Shown here one piece after another: positions 33,646-43,760 of a DNA stretch of 44,831 nucleotides (the first letter of the stretch is position 1; each line of letters opens with the position of its first letter). The notes beneath the pieces are model-generated. The model saw only the letters and a list, made by a program, of their open reading frames with translations. It was not told the DNA's origin and searched no databases. The DNA is from Circinella minor (taxonomy: Eukaryota > Mucoromycota > Mucoromycetes > Mucorales > Lichtheimiaceae), in contig JAEPRB010000294.1 in assembly GCA_016758965.1 (NCBI GenBank), positions 1 through 44,831 of the forward strand, given 5' to 3'. A program made the position numbers and the translations under genes.

Positions 33646-36299
33646 TCTCTTTGCGAGTTTGGTTAGGATTTTTTTTTTTAAAAAAAAGAAGTTGGTGCTT
33701 TACTCAGGGGAAAATGGACACCAAAAGCTATAGAACTTTAAAATTCCATTGGCTGAAAATTTAGAATTGATCACAAGTGCATTATACACAGATTGATTAT
33801 GAAATGGTATTTGATGCAAAAAACTCCAACAAGCACTGTAGAAGAAACTTGCATGGCCTAATAGCAACTTTAGTAACAACAATTAGATATATCCATATAT
33901 ATTGTATGGACAAGCAAATTTGATATCGATCTTAAACAAACATACGTACTAAATATTATAATATAAATTGTTATTTATACTAATCACGAAAACTATTGAC
34001 TTATTTGTCGCCAATACATACTAAAATGAAATGTAGGTATCCTACAACTTTAAAATTGATTAAATCCGTTGCTTACTATAAATAGTGTTGACAAGAGATC
34101 ATGTTCACCTTGGTTAATATTTATTCTACTAGTAGCTGCATTTCATTGTTTGAATTTCTCATAAATTCAGCATTATACCAAGAACATACCATGTGAAGAG
34201 AAACGTCTAAATTACCTGAAAAGAACAAGTAGAACAAAACAATCCGTAAATATTTGTCGTTGTTATCTTATGCTATAATACACACCGCACTATACAGCGA
34301 CATTTACATATTAATCAAGTGCTGGTAACATCGATACTATGATTTCGTCGTTAAGGCTATTTCTTCTTTTATTTCTCTCATTTTTTCCTTTGCTTCATTT
34401 GACTCTTTTGTACTGTATCAATATTCTCATGATAGCTCACCAAAATAGCATTATCACTTTCTTTTCATTTCGTTGTACTATTAATGTGCTTTTCATCTGA
34501 TCATCTAAGTCTTTTTATTTATCATAGGTAGATACGTGGCTCATTTCCTTCTCCACTCACACTGGCAGACAAAATATATCTTGCAGCTGATAGTATATTT
34601 CATCCTATATTAACTTTAAGCTCCACTGTAAAATTGTTGTAGTAAATATACGATAGATCTCCTTGCCAGGCTTCATGTTATGCTTTTGTAAATAATTACG
34701 TATGGATACCAATGCTATTATGAGTAGGCACTTAAAAATAGAATTAAGAATGTCAATTATTACTGCAGATTTTCATACGTTCCTATAACTATTGAAGGCC
34801 ACTCATTTTATAAAAGTAACAAGACAAACCAGGGGTATCCGCTATTCAACAAGTGTTAATATAATTTCTAATGTCTAGTTTTTTTATTAATATTTTTAAC
34901 TAGTGAGGTCCGTACCAATAATAATCAATATAAATATCAGCTAGAGTCTGTTGCCTTTGATGGCTTTATTAAAAATACACTAGAGGAAGGAAACCACTAC
35001 TAACCAACAAACGTGGTCAGCTATCATCAAGACCAAGATTAATAATCGTTATCCCCTCTGCTATGAAAGTACCAAGAATAACTATAATAGTCCCCACAAA
35101 TTATATAAGGTTAATAAATATAATGGTCTTCTTATAGTAACATGAATAACAATATTTCAAAACTACTGTGAATACACTTTTCACTACAGAATAAATTGTT
35201 ACAAATAAATAAAATTAAACCGAATTGTCAAACGTCTTTATAAACAAGTAAATAAAAAAGTACTGTATAAAAGTTACTGCCTTAAGGCTCCAGCCATAGT
35301 TTACTGCTGTTTTCACCTTGACCTATGTGTGGGCTTTATTTAACACTATAATAGATCGCTTACTACTTTGACATATAGTCTTTGATACATTATTATGTAT
35401 CATAAAACAAAAAAGTCCAGAATGACCAATACATGCAATATTTATTACTACTACTAATCAATATATGATGGATGTGAAAGAGAATTAAGAAGTTATTGTA
35501 CATAATTCTTTTCATTTACTACGTACGTAACATTTTTTGTATCCCTTGTTGCTGTGATATTCAACTTTTATTACAAGGGTTGGGTACATATAAGTTTTTA
35601 CTTCTTGTAATTCACACTATCGCACTTTATAGACAGTTTTATTTACTACTAATTTTTAAGATAGTATTGTAGATTAAACAATTATTTAGTTATTATAATC
35701 AATATAAGTAAAAGTACAGTCGTATATAACATTTGATACATATCAATAAAAAAAAAGTTGTCACATTTCATATACTTATTATCTAATGACAACAAATAGA
35801 AATAATAATGACCTTGTTATTAATAAATACTTGGCAGTACTTTTATCTATATATACTGTAATAATCAGCACTAATAATTTTTTTCTTCTTTTCCTTGAGA
35901 TAGGTAAAGAAAAAAAAGTTACTACCTATGTACAACAATAAAAAATGTATTATCAATGGGTAAAAACTGGCGATGTACTATGAATTATAAACTCAAAAAA
36001 AAAAAAAAAAATGAATACATAAATTTCATTGATGAATGTGTGTTGACGACTTTTCCACTCTTTGTGTTATTTGTTTATTTCTTTTTATTACTGTATAATT
36101 TGTAGTAGTAGCTCATTGTCTTTCAAAGACTTGATATTATAATCTTATGAGGTCCCAATGTTATATAAACAGCTATGCAATAAGCATTATCAATTGCTGT
36201 ACTTTTTCAAACTTTTCTTTTTTTTTTCTCATCCGTCTTGATTTACTACACCTGCTACCGCAAAAAGCTCTCATAAATATATATTTATAATCCCTCACC
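33646..36299. other. 2.65-kb gene-poor region
   Basis: No intact gene seen on either strand. A weak coding-like stretch lies on the minus strand at about 34380-34690, with only four stops in ~97 codons in one frame, and a short one on the plus strand at about 34985-35140. A perfect 8-bp hairpin lies at 35383-35402 (TGATACAT, four-base loop, ATGTATCA). The part next to 36300 is pyrimidine-rich and probably the promoter of the following gene. Confidence 0.45.
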
Positions 36300-36974
36300 A
36301 TGATGCCCGATAATATTACATTTTATATCACATTTACTTCTAATGAGAATATTCTCGACAGTATCATAAACCGGGATCAACATTCTAACATTACACTTCC
36401 ACGATCAAAACATTGGAAGCTTTTTTATACTCATGATCAAAAGAAATACTATGTCCTCGAATTAGCAGGCTGTCAAGGTGTAAGACATCGAGCTATCCTC
36501 GACAAACATAAATCAGTAGAACCAGGATTTACTGAAAAGCAACAAATATTCAATGTATTATTAACTCTGGATTCATTACGTTTTGCAATTCACAGTTACT
36601 TCACTTCCTCAGCCGATAATGCTGTTCATGCTGACATTGATAATGATGGGAAATACAGCATGTGGAAAAATAACTGCAAACATTTTGTATTACGTGTTGT
36701 CAAGTATTTTTTAAAAGAATTTTTTACCGTATATAATATAACACCTTTGGGGCATGCTCTACTTGATCTTAATATGCATGATTTAAATACATTTCGAATC
36801 TTTGGCTCTTGTCCGTTGTATATTGATCCAAAACCAAAAAATTTGGTGGAAGAACAAGAAGAATTAGAAGCTACGTTACCACCTTTCGCACCTTCGGTTA
36901 AGCATCCATGCGATATGCCGACGGAGCTGCGCGTTGCGCTTCGAATGATTCTTCCAGCTGAACGGCGCTTATAA
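36300..36974 (+). CDS. Intronless 'NCxHF' protein, possible permuted papain-fold (LRAT/PPPDE-like) enzyme
   Basis: Single-exon frame of 224 aa starting at tandem ATG codons. An early 'SKHWKLFYTHDQKKYYVLEL' supplies a His in a beta-strand context (about residue 42). A later 'WKNNCKHFVLRVVKYF' (about 121-136) gives an Asn-Cys-x-His-Phe motif at the start of a helix. His first, then NC-x-HF, is the order in circularly permuted papain-like proteins (LRAT, plant NC-domain and PPPDE families), where the Cys is the nucleophile. Those families include acyltransferases, phospholipases and deubiquitinase/deSUMOylase enzymes. There is no signal peptide or membrane segment. The C-terminal ~60 residues are Pro/Glu-rich and end basic (ALRMILPAERRL). 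Family placement is inferred from motif order only. Confidence 0.6.
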   Translation: MMPDNITFYITFTSNENILDSIINRDQHSNITLPRSKHWKLFYTHDQKKYYVLELAGCQGVRHRAILDKHKSVEPGFTEKQQIFNVLLTLDSLRFAIHSYFTSSADNAVHADIDNDGKYSMWKNNCKHFVLRVVKYFLKEFFTVYNITPLGHALLDLNMHDLNTFRIFGSCPLYIDPKPKNLVEEQEELEATLPPFAPSVKHPCDMPTELRVALRMILPAERRL

Positions 36975-37494
36975 AATGAAAGATGTCAACCGAGAAAAGA
37001 AAAATAATGCGTAAACAATAAACCTTTTTATCCTGTTTTATACCATAACTTTTTGTTTGTTTATTTGTTTTTATTTTGAAACGATGATCACATCATTCTT
37101 TTTTCTTTTCAATAAACAAGACAAATATTTTATTGCTTGATATGATATAATTATGTATATAAAGTTCATGAATTCTTAGTATCGAGAGTATTTAAAAAAA
37201 TGTAAACTTATGGCTCACAACTTGTGATGGGGAATAAGGCATTATAAATCGGACGGTGAGCCGCTTATTGCGTAGCTAATTTCCGCGACGGCCCTCGCAC
37301 CGAAATAATTCAGGCGGGATTTTAGGGTAAATGTTGCCTATGCAAAGGAAAGAATGAATGGCGCTCCGAAAGAAAAAAAAATATAAACAAAAAGAAGGCG
37401 CGTATTCCCGTTTATTACAAAGAATGAATTGTATAGAATATAACACTCCCTCCATTGTTATCAATCAAAAAATAAAAATATACATGAAGAGTGA
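36975..37494. other. Convergent gap with a short GC-richer patch
   Basis: Between two convergent genes. 37240-37345 is noticeably richer in G+C than its surroundings (for example GCGACGGCCCTCGCACCG). It does not fold by eye into a tRNA and has no long open frame. It may be an element fragment or an unannotated RNA. Confidence 0.4.
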
Positions 37495-38122
37495 TTATTT
37501 TTTATCATTTCTCCTATCTTCTTCTTCAAAAGGATCAAATGAACCATATACTTTACGACATTGTTCATAAGTATATTGAGATATAAAGTATCCTCCAACC
37601 GTCGAGGCAGCTATATTGTGTTGGAAAGGTTAAAATTAGAAAATAAGACGATTTAACTGATATAATAATAGTAATATCAATGATATTAATAAAAATTTAC
37701 CCATTGCTACTAATGCTGCTCTATTCTTATCAATGCCAAAGCGTCTGACAATGGGAACTATTCCAATGGCATAAAAGAGAATTAGTTTGAGATTGCTACA
37801 TAATATATATATATATAATATTACTCACATGTTACAATACCAGTAATAACTATAAAATTCAATATTGTTTACGATTATTAAGATATAGTGAGTATTGTTA
37901 TATGTTAGAAAATAAGCACTTACTTGCACTATAAATCCCCGTTTCATATGCATTTTGTTGGCATAAACGCGGTAGAATCCATTCCTATGATATATCATCA
38001 TCGTGCCCGTTATTATCGAATGACTTATATACACAGATATATAAAAGAAAGAAAAAGATGAAAGAGTAACCTACAGGATGTTCTTTTGCGATACCTTGTT
38101 GAACCCTTGCGTTAGCTGACAT
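37495..38122 (-). CDS. OCIA-domain-like small membrane protein
   Basis: Five short exons on the minus strand (38122-38075, 37984-37924, 37849-37829, 37757-37701, 37610-37495) give exactly 100 aa with all phases matching. The order 'REHP/EWILPRLCQQNAYETG' (junction-spanning), a hydrophobic stretch, 'RRFGIDKNRAALVAMAASTV' and then 'GGYFISQYTYEQCRKVYGSF' follows the OCIA domain of OCIAD1/2: two short helices, then GYFxGxxSYxxxC. In animals these proteins sit in mitochondria and endosomes and affect complex III assembly. The third exon is only 21 bases. The gene is divergent from S1P lyase at 157 bp. OCIA assignment is a motif judgement; the gene model is better supported than the name. Confidence 0.65.
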
Positions 38123-38279
38123 GTGCAATATAAAAAAAATTAAATATAAATATCAGCGAACACACAACAATGCGAATTGTTTTAATCTCTCCCCGTTTTT
38201 TATAATTTTTACCCGTTTCTTTTTATTTTTATTTTTTATTTTTTGTGCCTCGCTACTTTTCTTATTATTAAATAAAACA
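38123..38279. promoter_or_regulatory. Bidirectional promoter between OCIA-like gene and S1P lyase
   Basis: 157 bases between divergent start codons. AT-rich with T-runs on the lyase side (about 38215-38245). No longer spacer is available, so both genes must share regulatory DNA or borrow it from each other's transcribed regions. Confidence 0.55.
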
Positions 38280-40568
38280 ATGGCCAATGAACTTTCAAAA
38301 CCCGTGGCCACATTAGGCCACATGTATCGTATTATAGAAGGCTTATTGGACGGAAAACGACTTAACATTGTTAAAAACATTGTGTTCATTTTGGTATTAT
38401 TGAATTACTGGTCTTTTCTTTATAGAAAAGTATTAGTCGGCGGTCCCGTTCGCGCTATTTTGGATGTACAAGCCTTTGTTAAACGGGTATATATATATGC
38501 TTATAATAAATATAGGATTCTTAATTGGATAGAGTACATATGTTTCTATATATTCTGGTTTTGCTGATCAAGATGTGTGTATGTATATATAAAGGTCTTT
38601 TTTAAACAATTACGTCGCTTACCATCCGTACAAGCAAAAATTGATGCTGAACTTTCAAAAACATTGAAAGATATGGAGCATTCCATCATGTCCCGCGAAG
38701 GTGATAATGTGGTACAGAACGTGACACTCCCGAAACATGGCCTCTCAGCAGATAAAGTTCTTGATCATCTTAAACGGTACAACATAGTCATCTCCACTAT
38801 TTTACATTTTTCCATTCATTGAAAAGACGTGACATTTTTTAAACGTTAGAAAAAAAGATTGATATACACTGACTAAATAATCATTATTTAATATAGATTC
38901 CAAGAAATGCGGGCCTTGGATTGGGAAGGAGGCAAAGTATCTGGAACTGTATACCATGGGGGTGAAGATCTAACCAATCTTTTAGCAGAAGCTTATCGTA
39001 TGTATGCCATTTCTAATCCATTACATCCTGAAGTATTCCCTGGTGTTCGTCGTATGGAAGCAGAATCAGTTGCTATGGTTTTGGATATGTATAATGCTCC
39101 ATCGGATGGTTGTGGTACCATGACAAGTGGCGGTACAGAAAGTATCATTATGGCATGTAAGGCTTATCGTGATATGTATAAGGATTTAAAGGGTATCCGG
39201 TATCCTGAAATGTAAGTAAGAATATTGAGCAATGGATACCGAAAACGTAAACTGCGAAGAGCTTTTAACTAACCTGTAAATGAAAAGAGTGGTACCTGAA
39301 ACAATCCACGCAGCTTTTATGAAAGCATCAGGATATTTTAATATCAAGCTAATTCTTATTCCTGTTGATCCAATAACATGCCAAGTGGATATTAAAAAGA
39401 TGGCTCGTGCAATTACATCCAATACAATCATGGCAAGTATTTTTGTATTTTTGTGTATATATGTGTAAATGCTGAAATTAACTTTCCATTTATTATACAT
39501 ACATATATAGATTGCAGGTTCAGCTATCAATTTCCCTCACGGTACTGCAGATGATATTGTATCGTTAGGAAAATTGGCTAAGAAACATGATATTGGTCTT
39601 CATGTTGATTGTTGTCTTGGAAGTTTCATTATGCCATTCCTTGAAAAGGCTGGTTTACGTACTGTACCATTTGATTTTAGAGTGGATGGAGTTACATCTA
39701 TTTCATGTGACACACACAAGGTAATTAAAAAATTAACAATGCGTCACACAAAGGGAAAAAAAACAAGATGAAAAAGTTAATTAATTATACGTGAATATAA
39801 TGAATAGTATGGCTTCGCTCCAAAAGGATCATCTATTGTCATGTACCGTAATAAAAAAATTCGCAAATATCAATACTTCTTATGTTCAGATTGGACTGGT
39901 GGTATTTATGCTTCTCCTAGTATTGCTGGTTCAAGGTAAACGATTTTTTTTACTTAACCTCTTTTTCCCGACCTTTAATACTGATATGACTTATATTTTA
40001 TAATCGATGTTTATTTATAGACCAGGAGCATTAATCGCTGGTTGTTGGGCAGCATTGATTAAAATGGGTCAAGATGGATATCTTGAAGCATGCAAGAGTA
40101 TTGTTGGGGCACGTCAAACTATCGAGGATATGTACGTTTCTTATTTTATTAAAAGTTTTCAATTCAACAAACAATAATGATTACATGCTAACTAGTACTA
40201 TTTATTTTAGGGTACGGTCCATTCCTCAGTTACATGTTATCGGTGATCCGGTCGCGTCCGTCATTGCTTTTGGTGCTGCAGAGCCTATTAACATATATGA
40301 TATTGGTGATATGCTTTCAGAACGTGGATGGAATTTGAGTCCATTACAAAACCCTGCTGCACTTCATATTTCTGTTACATTGTTATGGGTTCCCAGTGCT
40401 GATAAGTTTGCTCAAGATCTTAAAGAAGTGGTTGAAGAACTCGTTGCTGATCCATCGAAAGCTAGAAACAAAACAGCTGCTATTTATGGTACTGCGGCTA
40501 GTATTCCTGATAAAACAGTAGTTGAAGATGTGGCTGCTGGTTTTGTTGATTTATTATACAAGGCTTAA
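38280..40568 (+). CDS. DPL1: Sphingosine-1-phosphate lyase
   Basis: Eight exons (38280-38486, 38595-38776, 38897-39211, 39288-39432, 39511-39720, 39808-39935, 40021-40131, 40211-40568) give 551 aa. An N-terminal membrane anchor lies at about 34-52 ([19 protein letters not shown]). The catalytic body shows '[20 protein letters not shown]', '[20 protein letters not shown]' and '[20 protein letters not shown]'. The PLP lysine is at residue 353 in '[17 protein letters not shown]', followed by '[20 protein letters not shown]'. The enzyme cleaves phosphorylated long-chain bases at the ER to ethanolamine phosphate and a fatty aldehyde, the exit step of sphingolipid metabolism. The intron after exon 4 begins with GC, not GT; the conserved '[15 protein letters not shown]' supports that junction. 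Confidence 0.96.
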
Positions 40569-40819
40569 AAATAATAATAATAATAATATACAATGATATC
40601 AACTTCCTTTTTCTTTTCCAAACTTTTTTTTTTCATATCTATAAAAATTTATTCAAATGGAACACAATTCCTCCCTATCTTATTGCATCTCCTGTTACAA
40701 AATGTCTATTAGAAGTTTCAATTATATATGATATGTTTCTTTTTTAAACCCAAATAATCCGATTTCTGTTTTATAGAACACGTAGTATTTTTTTCTTGTC
40801 TTTTGACTTTATTAAATAA
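40569..40819. other. Convergent 3' gap between S1P lyase and the SDR gene
   Basis: 251 bases with an AAT repeat just after the lyase stop. No coding-like frame. The two 3' ends are close enough that the transcripts may overlap. Confidence 0.5.
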
Positions 40820-42187
40820 TTAAATGTTACGAGCAACATTAGTTGCGCTTGCTTGATTTGTTGGGAAAATCAACATATCAGCAATGTTAACATGGGGTGG
40901 TCGTCCAGCAGTAAAGACAATGATTTCAGCTATTACAAAAGCAAAAATAAAGTGGATGTAAGTAAATAAAATTGAGTATGTTTTATCTTCCCATAATCAC
41001 ACGCCCTTTCCCAATCTATAAATAATACGTTACCAATATCTTGTGCTACAAGCGGTTGGATTCCAGCATATACGTTATCAGCCTTTTGCTTGTCACCGCG
41101 GAAACGCACAGTTGAAAACTAGATTTATATACATCAAATTTAATAAATATAAAACGTATGCGAAGTAGAGGAATGTTCAAGAAAGAACCGATCAAAATAT
41201 TATGCCCAGCACATTGTGAAAGAGAAAGTTACCTCTGTGTCAACAAGACCTGGACAAATTGCACTAACGCGGATAGGTGTATCTACTAATTCATGGCGTA
41301 AAGAACCAGTAATTGCTTCAACAGCATGCTTGGTTGCTATTATTGTTCGATATACAAACAAAAAATAATAAGTTTATTGGTCGTATTATACATACTTTTA
41401 CTATCCCATGTTATAATTACTTCCTTGAACTTACCGCAATAAATGCTACCACCAGGATAAGCTTGTTTACCAGCAATTGATCCAAGATTGATGATATGTC
41501 CAGTTTGTCTTTCTTTCATACTGGGAAGGACAGCCTTAGTCAAGAATACTAATCCTTTGATATTGGTAGCAATCATTTGATCAAACTCCAATTCATCCAC
41601 ATCTTGAAGATGCTCTACACCCAATACCATGCCTGCATTATTTAATAATATATCGATAGGCGGACAATCGGCAATAACAGCATCAATTTGTTTCTTTTCA
41701 CGAACATCCAATTGAACAGCTTTCACAGTAATAGATGGATATTTTTTTTCAAGTTCTTGTTTTAATTCCTCGATACGATCAATACGTCGGGCTGTCAAGA
41801 TCTACTTATCTCTATGAGTAATCTACTTCGCACAGATTTTTATACAAATATATATCGTTTTGACAACAATAACGACAACTACAACAACAAAGAGCGCGTC
41901 ATTTTTTTTTATATTTTTTTTTCTCACCAAGTTGGAACCTTCTTTTGCGAATTCACGAGCACTTGCTTCACCAATACCTGCACTTGCACCGGTACTAATT
42001 CGTTGTTCCCCCCACAAAATAATAACATACAGATCGCGTTTGCATTAGTTTTCCGCATTATTTTTATGGTAAGAATTATATCTACCCTCTTCTAAAGCAA
42101 TTGAGCCGTTGCAACGAGGAATCCCTTCTTGGTAAAGTGAGAGAAAAAAACTTACATGAACACGGTTTTTCCTTCAAGTCGTCCCAT
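40820..42187 (-). CDS. Short-chain dehydrogenase/reductase, YMR226C-like
   Basis: Six exons on the minus strand (42187-42156, 41994-41928, 41801-41435, 41336-41233, 41118-41034, 40929-40820) give 254 aa. The N-terminal NADP-binding motif is '[20 protein letters not shown]', followed by 'LILTARR', whose basic residues favour NADPH. '[10 protein letters not shown]' and the catalytic Ser-Tyr-Lys set ('[20 protein letters not shown]' plus the next K) are present. The '[20 protein letters not shown]' loop and the ending '[18 protein letters not shown]' match the yeast YMR226C/E. coli YdfG class of NADP-dependent 3-hydroxy acid or L-serine/L-allo-threonine dehydrogenases. The physiological substrate cannot be told from sequence. 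Length is normal for the class. Confidence 0.92.
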
Positions 42188-42750
42188 AATGTTAAAATGT
42201 CGGATATACAAAGAGAAGTGGAATACAGCAAAGCGGGCAGATTTTAGTAGGAAAATAACCATGTTCAATTGTGCACCCATGGTAATAAGTTTACCCTCTT
42301 TTCTCCCACGAATATAATGCGTGATTTACCAAGAGTATTTTGTGATCATATTATGCCATCATGACAACCATATAAAAGCCCTATATTATTTGAAAGATCT
42401 ATTTTCCAAGGGACACCATGTACCCCTTCAATACCGCTACGAATTTTCAGGATCAGTAATACACATCACACTGAAACTGATCTGATTCATAATACTAAAA
42501 ACATTTTTCCTTGTGAAGAGGAATTACAAATAGTATAAATACTACTTGAAGAAAATGGGTTCTTTATTTTTATTACCCTTTATATATCCAAGGTCTCTTT
42601 TAAGCTGACATTCTGCTTAACCGATAGGATTTCTTAATTTTTTTTTATGTTCTTAGTAGAAACCGACGATTTCATAAACAGGTACGTACTGTATTTGGTA
42701 ACCTTGCCAAAATATTTACTAAAGTTATAATAGCCTTTTTATTTTATTTT

Positions 42751-42860
42751 ATACTAGCAACCCTTCCTCGCTTCGCTCCGGGTCATTTAGCGGTTCGCGT
42801 CGCAAAGGGAAGTTCCCCCCTTTGACCCCCAAAAGGCGCTTCGCGCCTGTTCAAGGCTGT
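42751..42860. repeat. GC-rich structured island, possible transposon terminus
   Basis: About 100 bases of GC-rich sequence begin abruptly at ATACTAGCAACCC in very AT-rich DNA. It holds a perfect hairpin AGGCGC-TTC-GCGCCT (42834-42848) and a second stem CAAAGGG/CCCTTTG (42803-42809 with 42818-42824). Sharp composition edges and short perfect hairpins are typical of termini of dispersed elements, for example Helitron-like or small non-autonomous elements. Which kind is not clear from one copy. Confidence 0.45.
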
Positions 42861-43045
42861 ATAATAGTTTTTCAGGGTCTGTTAAATATGCCATAACAGA
42901 GAGGGCGGAGCTTGAAAAATTTCCTTTTTTGTGAATTAGCTATAATTTCTGTGTGATTTTATATAAAGCCATCCTTTTTCATTGATAAATCAATCATATG
43001 AGCTTACTTAAATATAATTTACGTTTTTTTCTTTGCTTAATTCTT

Positions 43046-43760
43046 TTATGTACAGATAAGAAAGGTATCTAGATTATCTTTGTTGTCAATTGAAAGTCTA
43101 TCAATTTCAATCTCTTCGTCTACTTGTTCTCCATCATCAAATACGTAATTGTGCCATTGATACAATTATATTTTATCTTGTGTAGCTTAATCTAAATATA
43201 TGTAATTTTACAATATCTTCTATTAGTTCCCAGATTATAACCTCAACAGTTCAATAGGTATTTGCTAAACTGGTTCAGGTTTTCACATATGGAAAGTACC
43301 TGTTTAACAGAAAAATTGCTCTATTAAAGAGATATAAAATATATAATACTGTATGTCACTATGATTATGATATATCATATAGCATGATGACTGCTCTTAT
43401 AATCTAATACGACTTTCGAATTTTTAGTCAGATAGTCTATCCCAGTAAGTTTTTTTCTACTTTCATTAACCTGCTGGAGGTGTCTGGAACAAAGGTGATT
43501 CTGTTTTTAGAGCATATATAAGAAACTCCATGTTTAATACATTCATCAATTCTACTGTAATTCATACAACACATCATTCAAATAAACAGAATAATTGGGT
43601 GTTGTTTGAGATTATTGAGACTATTAAAAATTTCTCTAATAAGCGCTCGAAAGCATTAGGCGCACTTTCATCGCATAACGGTTAATAATCCAGTCTTCAA
43701 AGATTTCCGAAACTAGGTGGATGGGAACATCAGGCTACTCCTTGTCATTTGTGTCTTCAG
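43046..43760 (-). pseudogene. Decayed protein-coding relic, unknown family
   Basis: Protein-like segments occur on the minus strand in changing frames. Around 43660-43750 there is 'DVPIHLVSEIFEDWIINRYA'. Stop at 43574 closes a frame with 'CDESAPNAFERLLEKFLIVS'. 43437-43577 is an ATG-started frame of 46 aa with 'CIKHGVSYICSKNRITFVPD'. 43046 to about 43165 has 'QWHNYVFDDGEQVDEEIEID'. Their balanced composition contrasts with the AT-driven frames nearby. Frameshifts and stops separate them, so the gene is broken. I do not recognise the family; a transposon protein is the most likely origin. Confidence 0.45.
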
